The notes below the pieces were generated by a model. That model had not been told where the DNA came from, did no database searches, and saw nothing but the letters and a program-made list of their open reading frames with translations. From positions 53,999 through 117,998 of the forward strand of contig JAHBYZ010000009.1 of assembly GCA_019635695.1 (NCBI GenBank): a stretch of 64,000 nt of DNA, given 5' to 3'. Of the stretch, positions 1 to 7,837 are shown piece after piece (position 1 is the first letter of the stretch; each line of letters begins with the position of its first letter). The stretch comes from Rhizobiaceae bacterium (GTDB lineage Bacteria > Pseudomonadota > Alphaproteobacteria > Rhizobiales > Rhizobiaceae). The translations under genes were made by a program, and so were the position numbers.

Positions 1-1
1 C

Positions 2-91
2 TCGCCGCATCGCCGTGAAGACAGGAAGGTCGCTGACTTCAAGACATGGCTGAAGGACGAGATTGCGGAGACGCAGCGGATGTTCACTTAA
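2..91 (+). CDS. C-terminal fragment of a LysR-type transcriptional regulator (cut by the window edge)
   Basis: An open frame enters at the left edge and stops at TAA 89-91, leaving the last 29 residues of a protein. They include the amphipathic stretch FKTWLKDEIAETQRMF, which resembles the C-terminal helix of GcvA-like LysR regulators, where a conserved F-x-x-W-L segment follows the effector-binding domain. Only this tail is visible, so the DNA-binding domain and any target are unknown. The family call rests on a short match and is tentative. Confidence 0.5.
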   Translation, partial: SPHRREDRKVADFKTWLKDEIAETQRMFT

Positions 92-164
92 GCGAACAAC
101 AGCAACTTCCGGCCCGGTTTTGTGTTATGCTGTCGCTTCCGACCAGAACGACAAGGAGGTCGCC

Positions 165-350
165 ATGAAAGAGTTCCACTGCGGTTCGCTGGTGCCCGGC
201 TGCGACTGGCACACGCGCCATCAGGAGGAAGCGGAGGTCATGCGCCGCGCCGTGCAGCATATGCGCGAGACGCATGGCGAGGACACGATCCGCGAAACCA
301 TGGTCGAGGCCATCCGCTCGCGCATCGAGAAGGTTCGCGACGCGGCTTAG
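165..350 (+). CDS. DUF1059 small cytoplasmic protein
   Basis: A 61-residue protein starting MKEFHCGSLVPGCDW. The spacing of its two Cys (FHCGSLVPGC) and the following His-rich stretch (CDWHTRHQ) match the DUF1059 family of short proteins of unknown function, for which metal binding has been suggested from the Cys/His pattern. ATG 165 is chosen because AAGGAGG lies about 7 bases upstream at 152-158; a longer upstream frame lacks such a site. The last 4 bases overlap the end of the convergent CCA-transferase gene. Family assignment is fairly safe; no function can be given. Confidence 0.8.
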   Translation: MKEFHCGSLVPGCDWHTRHQEEAEVMRRAVQHMRETHGEDTIRETMVEAIRSRIEKVRDAA

Positions 351-1606
351 TCTTTCGCCATTTCCGCGGCGCGCTGAAGCAGCGCGTCGCGGTCGACGGC
401 GAAGCCGCCCTCGACCCACAACGCCTCAAGCGCCTTCAGCATCTCGCCCATCTTCGGCCCGGCCGGCACGCCGACCTGTTCCAGATCGCGGCCCGAGAGC
501 GGGAAGCGCGGCTTCGACCAGCCTTCGAGATATTTGAGCTGGCGTCCGAGCCCCGCCGCCTCCTTCATTGCCTCGGCATCGTTCCCGGCCTTTTCGCGTG
601 TCGAGGCGAGCGCCAGCCGCAGGCGGTCGCGCGCACCGTCGACGCCGCGACGATAGAGTTCCCGCGCCAGCGCCGCGTCGCTTCGCTCGGGCCGGGCCGC
701 GTCGGCCGACGCCCAGTCGACCAGCCGCGAGGTCTCGGCCTTCGACATCTTCAGCCGCTCGCCGAGCGCCTTCATGCGCTGCGTGTCGGGCGGCACGATC
801 GCCGCGATCCGCGTCATCGCGTCCGGCGCCCAGCCCAGCGCTTTCTCCGCCGCGATGAGACCGGGCAGCGCGTCGATCCCCCATTTCTCCGATTCCGGCA
901 GCACGAGCGTCAGCACGCCGGCCTGCCGCATCCATAAGGCCGCGCGCCCGGGGTCCGGCGCGGAAAGCAGCTTTCGCAGCTCGGCCCAGACCCGCTCCGC
1001 GGACAACCGCGCAAGCCCGTCCTTCAGCCGCGCGCAGGCCTTCAGCCCTTGGGCATCCGGCCGGCCCGACCCGTACCAGGCGAAGAAGCGGAAGAAGCGC
1101 AGGATGCGCAGGTAATCTTCGCGGATACGCGCCTCGGGATCGCCGATGAATCGCAACGTGCGCGAGGCGATGTCGACCAGCCCGCCGACAAGATCGTGCA
1201 CCGTGCCGTCGGCATCGGCGTAGAGCGCGTTTACGGTGAAGTCGCGCCGCTCGGCATCGGCCTTCCAGTCGCGGCCGAACACGACCCTGGCGCGCCTGCC
1301 GTCGGTCTCGATATCGGCGCGCAGCGTCGTGACCTCGTAGCCGCGGCCGTCCGCCACCACGGTGACCGTGCCGTGTTCGATGCCGGTGGGCACCGCGCGG
1401 AAGCCTGCCGCCTCGGCGCGCCGCACCGTCTCGTCCGGAAGATTCGTGGTGGCGATGTCGACGTCGCCGACCGGCTCGCCGAGCAGCGTGTTGCGCACTG
1501 CGCCGCCCGCCACCCGCGCGGTCTCGCCGCCTTGCGACAACACCGAAAGCAGCGTCTGGAGCGCCGGCTCCGCCAGCCACGCGGCGCCGGCAACCGAGGC
1601 GCTCAT
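347..1606 (-). CDS. cca: CCA tRNA nucleotidyltransferase
   Basis: A 419-residue class II nucleotidyltransferase that adds or repairs the 3'-CCA end of tRNAs in the cytoplasm. Visible signatures are the head-domain VAGGAVRN (32-39), the metal-binding DVD (48-50), the neck motif RRDFTVNAL (120-128) and EDYLRILRFFRF (163-174). A C-terminal HD-less body follows. Length fits the alphaproteobacterial CCA/poly(A) polymerase group. ATG 1606 is chosen because it overlaps the TGA of the upstream Nudix gene (ATGA, 1603-1606). It is the last gene of a DUF1285-Nudix-cca operon, an arrangement common in Hyphomicrobiales. Confidence 0.92.
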   Translation of the reverse strand: MSASVAGAAWLAEPALQTLLSVLSQGGETARVAGGAVRNTLLGEPVGDVDIATTNLPDETVRRAEAAGFRAVPTGIEHGTVTVVADGRGYEVTTLRADIETDGRRARVVFGRDWKADAERRDFTVNALYADADGTVHDLVGGLVDIASRTLRFIGDPEARIREDYLRILRFFRFFAWYGSGRPDAQGLKACARLKDGLARLSAERVWAELRKLLSAPDPGRAALWMRQAGVLTLVLPESEKWGIDALPGLIAAEKALGWAPDAMTRIAAIVPPDTQRMKALGERLKMSKAETSRLVDWASADAARPERSDAALARELYRRGVDGARDRLRLALASTREKAGNDAEAMKEAAGLGRQLKYLEGWSKPRFPLSGRDLEQVGVPAGPKMGEMLKALEALWVEGGFAVDRDALLQRAAEMAKD

Positions 1607-2271
1607 GCTCCCGGCCTTGCTGCCTCGGGGCCGGCGTACAGCCGCTCGTAGAGCGTGCGGATGATGCCGGCCGTGACGCCCCAGATGTAGCGGTCGCCGA
1701 ACGGCATCTCGTAGAAGAAGCGCTCCTTGTCGGCCCATGTGCGGCTCTGACGGCGGTGGTTGGCGGGGTCCATCAGGAAGCCGAGCGGTACCTCGAAGAC
1801 CGAGTCGACTTCGTCCGGATTGAGCGTCAGGCGGAAGCCCGGCCGCACCACCGAAAGCACCGGCACGATGCGGTATCCGCTGCCCGACACATAGTCCGGC
1901 AGACGCCCGACGATCTCGATATGCCCCGCGTCCAGTCCGATTTCCTCCATCGCCTCGCGCATCGCGGCGTGCTCGACGTCGCGGTCCTCGGCATCGACGC
2001 GCCCGCCCGGAAAGGCGATCTGCCCGGGATGCGCCTTCAACGCTTCCGTGCGCTGGGTGAGGATGACGCTGGCGTCCCTGCCGCGATCCACGACAGGCAC
2101 CAGCACGGCAGCCTCGCGCAACTTGGCATTGACGAAGAGACCGTGAAGGTCGGGGTTGAGCCGATGGTCGCCGAACTCATTGGTGCCGCGCGCGACCGAT
2201 CCGGCCGCCTTGGCACGACGGCGAAATTCCGTCGCGCTCATGTCTGCGCGGGGTGCGTCCACAATACTCAT
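1603..2271 (-). CDS. Nudix hydrolase, CoA pyrophosphatase type
   Basis: A 222-residue Nudix protein. The CoA-pyrophosphatase-specific stretch VILTQRTEALKAHPGQIAF followed by PGG (about 69-90) precedes the Nudix box core REAMEEIGL (105-113). Family members cleave CoA and its derivatives to 3',5'-ADP and (acyl-)phosphopantetheine in a metal-dependent reaction. It starts at ATG 2271, which overlaps the TGA of the DUF1285 gene, and its own stop overlaps the start of cca, so the three genes are probably translationally coupled. Substrate assignment follows the family motif rather than direct evidence. Confidence 0.88.
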   Translation of the reverse strand: MSIVDAPRADMSATEFRRRAKAAGSVARGTNEFGDHRLNPDLHGLFVNAKLREAAVLVPVVDRGRDASVILTQRTEALKAHPGQIAFPGGRVDAEDRDVEHAAMREAMEEIGLDAGHIEIVGRLPDYVSGSGYRIVPVLSVVRPGFRLTLNPDEVDSVFEVPLGFLMDPANHRRQSRTWADKERFFYEMPFGDRYIWGVTAGIIRTLYERLYAGPEAARPGA

Positions 2272-2897
2272 GCCGACAGCGCCTCCAGCCGCTCGACCGG
2301 CATGATCGGGAATACCGCGCCCTTCGAGCGCACGCAGAACATGGCCTTGCCTTCGACCTCGATTTCCTCGCCGATCTCGACCATTTCGTACATGACCGGC
2401 CGCGCCACAAGCGCTTCCAGCCGCCCGCGCACGTGCAGGTAGGGTTTCAGCCCGCCCGTATCGCGCTCGTCGACGAAGCGCACGGGATGATCCGGTCCCG
2501 CCTCGACCACGTCGCCGACATTGGTGCGGAAGGTCAGGACCTGCGCCCCGCCCGCGCCCGACACGTTCATCTCCACCGCCACGAACGGCGCGTCCTGAAC
2601 GCGGATGCCAACGCGTTCGACCGGCGTGACCAGATAGGTCTTGCCGTCCTCATCCTTACGCAACACCGTGGAGAACAGCTGCACCAGCGTCGCCCGCCCG
2701 ATCGGCGTGCCGAGGTAGAACCAGGTACCGTCGGCCCTGATCTCCATGTCGAGGTCGCCGCAGAAGGGCGGGTTCCAGCGCTCGACCGGCGGCAGGCCCT
2801 TGCCGGCGCGGGCGGCGCGGGCGATCAGCGCCTGCAACCCTGCCGTATCGGAAGCCCTTGCGAGACCGGCTTCCAGCGCTTCGTCGTCTCTGTGCAT
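2268..2897 (-). CDS. DUF1285 family protein
   Basis: A 209-residue soluble protein with the DUF1285 arrangement: FCGDLDMEIRADGTWFYLG, then PIGRATLVQLFS, then VTPVERVGI. The family has a beta-rich fold and no known biochemical role. In Hyphomicrobiales it is regularly found directly upstream of the Nudix and cca genes, as here. The start at ATG 2897 (MHRDDEALEAGL) gives a family-sized protein; an in-frame extension to 3020 would add about 41 residues that look unlike the family. It is the first gene of the minus-strand operon; the divergent MoxR operon begins about 190 bases away. Confidence 0.8.
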   Translation of the reverse strand: MHRDDEALEAGLARASDTAGLQALIARAARAGKGLPPVERWNPPFCGDLDMEIRADGTWFYLGTPIGRATLVQLFSTVLRKDEDGKTYLVTPVERVGIRVQDAPFVAVEMNVSGAGGAQVLTFRTNVGDVVEAGPDHPVRFVDERDTGGLKPYLHVRGRLEALVARPVMYEMVEIGEEIEVEGKAMFCVRSKGAVFPIMPVERLEALSA

Positions 2898-3088
2898 CGT
2901 CACGAAATAGTCACTGTGGGCGCGCTTGTCAGCAACAGGCGCTGTCTTAAGTTGCCAATGCGGCATTGCACAAAGATCATGAGTCGCGGTGTCGCGACAG
3001 CGGCGGACTTGCCGCGGCAAAAAATCGGCCGCGCAGCTGCCCTTGGGTCATGGTCGGCGGCTTCCGCCGGAGAAGGAACGGGGACTGC

Positions 3089-4096
3089 ATGAGCGTAATG
3101 CTGAAGGACAAGCCGCTCGGCGAAAAGGAGATGATCGCCGAGGCCGAACGCGCGCTGGCAGATATCGCCCGGGTGCGCGAAGGCGTCGGAAAGGTCATCT
3201 TTGGCCAGCAGGCTGTCGTCGAGCGCACTTTGGTTGCGCTGCTAGCTGGCGGCCACGCGCTGCTGGTCGGCGTTCCGGGTCTCGCCAAGACCAAGCTGGT
3301 GGAGACGCTGGGCATCGTGCTCGGCCTCGACACCAACCGCATCCAGTTCACGCCCGACCTGATGCCGTCTGACATCCTCGGTTCCGAGGTGCTGGAGCAG
3401 GATTCGGGCGGCAAGCGTTCCTTCCGCTTCATCTCCGGCCCCATCTTCGCGCAGCTGCTGATGGCCGACGAGATCAACCGCGCCAGCCCGCGCACGCAGT
3501 CGGCCCTGCTGCAGTCGATGCAGGAGTACCACGTCACCGTCGCCGGCCACCGCCACGATCTGCCATCGCCCTTCCACGTGCTCGCCACCCAGAACCCGCT
3601 GGAGCAGGAGGGCACCTATCCCCTGCCCGAGGCGCAGCTCGACCGCTTCCTCATGCAGGTCGACATCGACTATCCCGAGCTTGAGGCCGAGCGCCGTATC
3701 CTGATCGAGACGACGGGCGTTTCCGACCAGCGCGCCGCACCGGTGCTGACCGCGGATCGGCTGAAGGAGATCCAGACCCTCATCCGCCGCATGCCGGTGC
3801 CCGAAAGCGTGGTCGAGGCCATTCTCAACCTCGTGCGCTCCGCCCGGCCCGGTCAGGGGCATGCCGATACGGACAAGCACGTCGCCTGGGGTCCCGGCCC
3901 GCGCGCCTCGCAGGCGCTCACGCTGTGCGCCCGTGCCCGCGCTCTCTACGACGGCCGGCTCGCGCCCTCGGTGGACGACGTGCACGCTCTGGCCGAGCCG
4001 GTGCTCCAGCACCGCATGGCGCTGACCTTCGCGGCGCGTGCCGAGGGCATGAGCGTGCGCGACGTCATCGCCCGGCTGGTGAAGGCGCAAGGGTAG
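3089..4096 (+). CDS. MoxR-family AAA+ ATPase
   Basis: A 335-residue AAA+ protein of the MoxR (AAA_3) class. It shows the Walker A variant GVPGLAKT (61-68), Walker B LLMADEINRA (123-132), the sensor region ATQNPLEQEGTYPLPEAQLD and a C-terminal lid domain. MoxR ATPases act as chaperones for VWA-domain partners. The partners follow immediately: DUF58, BatA/DUF4159 and a membrane VWA-like protein. ATG 3089 is preceded by a purine-rich site (GGAGAAGGAA, about 3069-3078); the longer frame to 2966 overlaps the divergent promoter and is not needed. First gene of a four-gene operon. Confidence 0.92.
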   Translation: MSVMLKDKPLGEKEMIAEAERALADIARVREGVGKVIFGQQAVVERTLVALLAGGHALLVGVPGLAKTKLVETLGIVLGLDTNRIQFTPDLMPSDILGSEVLEQDSGGKRSFRFISGPIFAQLLMADEINRASPRTQSALLQSMQEYHVTVAGHRHDLPSPFHVLATQNPLEQEGTYPLPEAQLDRFLMQVDIDYPELEAERRILIETTGVSDQRAAPVLTADRLKEIQTLIRRMPVPESVVEAILNLVRSARPGQGHADTDKHVAWGPGPRASQALTLCARARALYDGRLAPSVDDVHALAEPVLQHRMALTFAARAEGMSVRDVIARLVKAQG

Positions 4097-4100
4097 CCCA

Positions 4101-5015
4101 TTGGCGACCATCGGCGAAGCGGTCGGTCATGTCCTCACGCCAGATGCTCTGGCGCGGGCGCGGCTGCGGGCTTCGCTGGTGCCGGACCTGCTGGTCGAGG
4201 CGCGCCGCGTCGTCTCCACTGTCATCGCCGGCTGGCACGGTCGCCGCCGCCGCGGCATTGGCGAGAATTTCTGGCAGTTCCGCCCCTATGTCGAAGGCGA
4301 GGCGACCGCGCGCATCGACTGGCGTCGCTCCGCCCGCGACGACCACACCTATATCCGCGACCGCGAATGGGAGGCGGCCCACACCGTGTGGCTGTGGGCC
4401 GACCCATCGCCCTCCATGCTCTACAAATCCGAAGTCGCGACGGTTTCGAAGGAGTCGCGCGCGCTGGTGCTGATCCTGGCGCTGGCCGAGTTGCTGTCGC
4501 GCAGCGGCGAGCGCATCGGCTGGCCGGGCCTGACCGACACGTTTACCGCCCGAAACGGGGCCGAGCGCATCGCGGCAAGGCTTGTGCACGCCGATGCGGG
4601 CGTTGCACGGCCCGATCTGTTTCCGGTGCGTCGCTTTTCCGACATCGTCATCGCATCGGATTTCCTCGACCCGGTCGACGAGATCAGGGAGTGGCTGGAC
4701 CCGCTCGCCACTCGCGGCGTGCGGGCGCATCTCCTCGAAGTCGCCGACCCGGTGGAGGAAACCTTCCCCTATGCCGGCCGCACCGAGTTCCGCGATCCCG
4801 AGACGGGCGAGCGGCTGACCGCCGGCCGCGCCGAGACGTTGGCCGAGGACTATCGCCGCATCTACCGCGCCCGCCGCGAAGAGCTGTCTTCGTGGTGCAA
4901 GCGGCTCGGCTGGAGCTACACGGTCAACCACACCGACCGCCTCGCCTCCGAGGCATTGGTAAAAGTCCACCTCGCCATGGGCGAGGAGGTCGGCCACCTG
5001 TCGGGGGCGCGCTGA
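4101..5015 (+). CDS. DUF58 domain protein (MoxR operon partner)
   Basis: A 304-residue protein with the DUF58 core: RRRRGIGENFWQFRPY (48-62), then VEGEATARIDWRRSARDD (64-81) and YIRDRE. The second half resembles a VWA-like fold. DUF58 proteins nearly always follow MoxR ATPases and are thought to be their client or adaptor. Translation probably starts at TTG 4101, four bases after the moxR stop, with the preceding gene end as ribosome source. The stop TGA shares a base with the next gene's ATG (5013-5017). Biochemical function is unknown. Confidence 0.85.
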   Translation: MATIGEAVGHVLTPDALARARLRASLVPDLLVEARRVVSTVIAGWHGRRRRGIGENFWQFRPYVEGEATARIDWRRSARDDHTYIRDREWEAAHTVWLWADPSPSMLYKSEVATVSKESRALVLILALAELLSRSGERIGWPGLTDTFTARNGAERIAARLVHADAGVARPDLFPVRRFSDIVIASDFLDPVDEIREWLDPLATRGVRAHLLEVADPVEETFPYAGRTEFRDPETGERLTAGRAETLAEDYRRIYRARREELSSWCKRLGWSYTVNHTDRLASEALVKVHLAMGEEVGHLSGAR

Positions 5016-7837
5016 TGCTGCCGCTCTCCTTCGGCGCGCCGCTGATCCTCGCCGGGCTGGTCGCCCTGCCGGTGATCTGGTGGCTGCTGCGCCTCACCCC
5101 GCCCAAGCCGCGGACGGAGCTGTTCCCGCCGCTGCGCATCCTCGCCATGGTGCTGAAGCGCGAGGAGACGCCGCACCGCAGCCCGTGGTGGCTGACCTTG
5201 CTGCGCCTGCTGATGGCGGCGCTGGTGATCCTTGCGCTGTCCGAACCCGTCTTCAACCCGCGCGAGCGGCTGCCGGCCGGCGGTACGGCTCTGGCGCTGG
5301 TCGTCGACAACAGCTGGGCGAGCGCCAATGACTGGGAGTTGCGCGTGGCGACCGCGCAACGCCTGATCGCCGACGCAGAGGCCGAAAGCGTGCCGATCGT
5401 GCTCGCCTTCACCGCCGACGCCGCCAATGCCGAGATCGGGCCGTTCGACGGCGCCGCGGCGCGCGAGAAGCTCAACGCCGCCGTCCCGCGCCCGCTGCCG
5501 CCGCGCCGCGCCGACACCTTCGGCCGCGTTGCAGGAGCCCTTACCGAATTGCCGGGTGCGGCCATCGCGGTGCTGTCCGACGGGCTGGCACAGCCGGGGG
5601 ATGCCGAAGCGTTCAACGCGCTGCTTTCCGCCGGCGCCGCGCGCCTTGTCTGGGTCGAGCCCGAGCGCCTGCCGATGGTGGCGCTGACCGGCACGGAAAA
5701 CGGCGTCGACGCCCTGTCGGTCGCCGCCGTGCGCGCGCCGGGCGACCCCGCGCCGCGCCGTGTCAGCGTCGGCGCCTTCGACGAGCGCGGCCGCCGCATC
5801 GCCGACACGGCCATTGCCTTCGGCGCCGGCGAGACGCAAGCCAGCGGCGAGTTCCGCCTGCCCTTCGAGCTGCGCAACGACTTCGCCTCGATCGCGGTCG
5901 ACGGGGAAAATCAGGCTGCGAGCGTACGCATGCTGGACGAGAACTCGCGCCGGCGCCGCGTCGGCCTGATCTCGGCGGCCGAAGCAGATCAGGCGCAGCC
6001 CCTGCTGTCGCCGCTCTACTATATTCGCCGCGCCATGGAGCCGTTCGCGGATCTGGTCGAGGCCGAAAGCGCCGACCTGACCGTGGCGGTCCCCGCGCTG
6101 CTGGAACAGAAACCGGCGATGATCGTGATGGCCGATGTCGGCATCCTGCCGGAGGAGGCGCACCGCGCGCTGACCGAATGGGTCGAGGGCGGCGGAACGC
6201 TGGTGCGCTTCGCCGGGTCGAGGCTGGCGGCAGCCGAGGTCGATGACGATCTGCTGCCGGTGACGCTGCGCATCGGCGAGCGTTCCATGGGCGGCGCGCT
6301 GTCGTGGACCGAGCCGCAGCCGGTGAGCGACTTTCCGGCCGGCGGTCCCTTCGCCGACCTGACGCCGCCCAACGAGGTGACGGTGACCCGGCAGGTGCTG
6401 GCGCAGCCGACGCCCGACATTGTGGAGCGCACCTGGGCGACGCTCGCCGACGGCACGCCGCTGGTCACCGGCGCGCGGCGCGAGGACGGGACGCTGGTGC
6501 TGTTCCACGTCACGCCCGAGGCGACATGGTCGAACCTGCCGATTTCGGGTAGCTTCGTGGAGATGCTGCGCCGCCTTGTTCAGCTCTCGCGCAACCAGGG
6601 CCGCCTTGACCAGGCGGCGGAAGGCGGCCGCGCCGCGCTGCCGCCCTACCGCATGATCGCCGCCGACGGCGGCATCGTCCCGCCGCCCCCGGAAGCCCGG
6701 CCCCTCGACCTGTCGGCCGGCGTCGAGCCCGCGGTGACGCTGGATAACCCGCCCGGCCTCTATGGCGGCGAGGAAGGCGTGCTGGCGCACAATCTGATGG
6801 CGCCCGGCACCGAGCTGGCGCCCATCGTGCGGCCGCAGACGCCTTTGCCGGTTACCGAGGCCGCCTACGCCGCCGACCAGTCGCAGCCGCTGCGCGGCCC
6901 GCTCTTCGCCGCAGCGCTGGCGCTGATGATCCTCGACATGCTGGCGGTGCTTTGGATGGGCGGCGCCTTTGCGCGCAGGCGCGGCGCGCGGCGCGGCGCC
7001 GCGGGCGCAGCCGCCGGCGCGCTGGCCGGGCTGGCCCTGCTGCTGGCCTCATCAGGCGGCGCTGACGCTCAGGATATGCGCCCCGAGGACCAGGCCGCGA
7101 TCGACGCCATCACCGTCACCCGCGCCGCCTATGTGATAACCGGCGATTCCTCCATCGACTCGATCAGCCGCGCCGGCCTGACCGGCCTGTCGCGCTTCCT
7201 CACCGAGAAGACCGCGCTGGAGCCGGGCGATCCCGTCGGCGTCGACATCGCGCAGGACGAACTCGCCTTCTACCCGCTGATCTACTGGCCGATCGACGCA
7301 GCCGCCGCGATGCCGTCGCCCGCGGCAATCGCCCGTATCGACGCCTACATGCAGCAGGGCGGCACGGTGCTGTTCGACACGCGCGACCAGTTCTCCACCG
7401 GGTTCGGCGCCAACGACGCCAGCCCGGCGACGCAGCGCCTGCGCGAAATCCTGTCGACGCTCAACGTGCCGCCGCTGGAGCCGGTGCCGCCGGATCACGT
7501 TCTGACCAAGGCGTTCTTCATTATGAACGAGTTCCCGGGCCGCTTCTCTGGCAGCCCGCTCTGGGTGGAATCCTCGCTCGACGCCACCAACACCGACAAC
7601 CGTCCGGTTCGCACCGGCGATGGCGTCACCCCGATCATGATCACCGCCAACGACCTCGCAGGCGCGTGGGCCGTGGACGCCGCCGGGAACCCGATGCTGC
7701 CGACCGTGCCCAACGATCCACTGCAGCGGCTGTGGGCCATGCGCGGCGGCATCAACATCATGATGTACATGCTGACCGGCAACTACAAATCCGATCAGGT
7801 CCATGTGCCGGTATTGCTTGAGAGGCTCGGCCAATGA
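5015..7837 (+). CDS. BatA/DUF4159 membrane protein with VWA-like region
   Basis: A 940-residue inner-membrane protein. The N-terminus has two hydrophobic segments (about 5-26 and 60-77) of the BatA type (aerotolerance-related N-terminal domain). A VWA-like segment begins LALVVDNSWAS (93-103), a gate-like middle part follows, then a membrane helix near 640 and a DUF4159 domain in the last ~240 residues. The metal site DxSxS reads DNSWA, so the last Ser is missing, unlike the partner gene downstream. The start at ATG 5015 overlaps the DUF58 stop by one base. Part of the MoxR-DUF58-DUF4159 operon typical of alphaproteobacteria; its physiological role is uncertain (envelope or stress functions have been proposed for related loci). 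Confidence 0.82.
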   Translation: MLPLSFGAPLILAGLVALPVIWWLLRLTPPKPRTELFPPLRILAMVLKREETPHRSPWWLTLLRLLMAALVILALSEPVFNPRERLPAGGTALALVVDNSWASANDWELRVATAQRLIADAEAESVPIVLAFTADAANAEIGPFDGAAAREKLNAAVPRPLPPRRADTFGRVAGALTELPGAAIAVLSDGLAQPGDAEAFNALLSAGAARLVWVEPERLPMVALTGTENGVDALSVAAVRAPGDPAPRRVSVGAFDERGRRIADTAIAFGAGETQASGEFRLPFELRNDFASIAVDGENQAASVRMLDENSRRRRVGLISAAEADQAQPLLSPLYYIRRAMEPFADLVEAESADLTVAVPALLEQKPAMIVMADVGILPEEAHRALTEWVEGGGTLVRFAGSRLAAAEVDDDLLPVTLRIGERSMGGALSWTEPQPVSDFPAGGPFADLTPPNEVTVTRQVLAQPTPDIVERTWATLADGTPLVTGARREDGTLVLFHVTPEATWSNLPISGSFVEMLRRLVQLSRNQGRLDQAAEGGRAALPPYRMIAADGGIVPPPPEARPLDLSAGVEPAVTLDNPPGLYGGEEGVLAHNLMAPGTELAPIVRPQTPLPVTEAAYAADQSQPLRGPLFAAALALMILDMLAVLWMGGAFARRRGARRGAAGAAAGALAGLALLLASSGGADAQDMRPEDQAAIDAITVTRAAYVITGDSSIDSISRAGLTGLSRFLTEKTALEPGDPVGVDIAQDELAFYPLIYWPIDAAAAMPSPAAIARIDAYMQQGGTVLFDTRDQFSTGFGANDASPATQRLREILSTLNVPPLEPVPPDHVLTKAFFIMNEFPGRFSGSPLWVESSLDATNTDNRPVRTGDGVTPIMITANDLAGAWAVDAAGNPMLPTVPNDPLQRLWAMRGGINIMMYMLTGNYKSDQVHVPVLLERLGQ

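Noticed and set aside
2898..3088. Possible extension of the DUF1285 gene to 3020 or of the MoxR gene to 2966
   Set aside because: The two extensions would overlap each other in opposite directions and are unlike the families' N-termini; the shorter starts fit better.
4916..6790. A long open frame on the minus strand inside the DUF4159 gene
   Set aside because: It mirrors a GC-rich plus-strand gene, is Arg/Gly/His-rich and has no recognisable domain; it is a shadow of the real coding strand.
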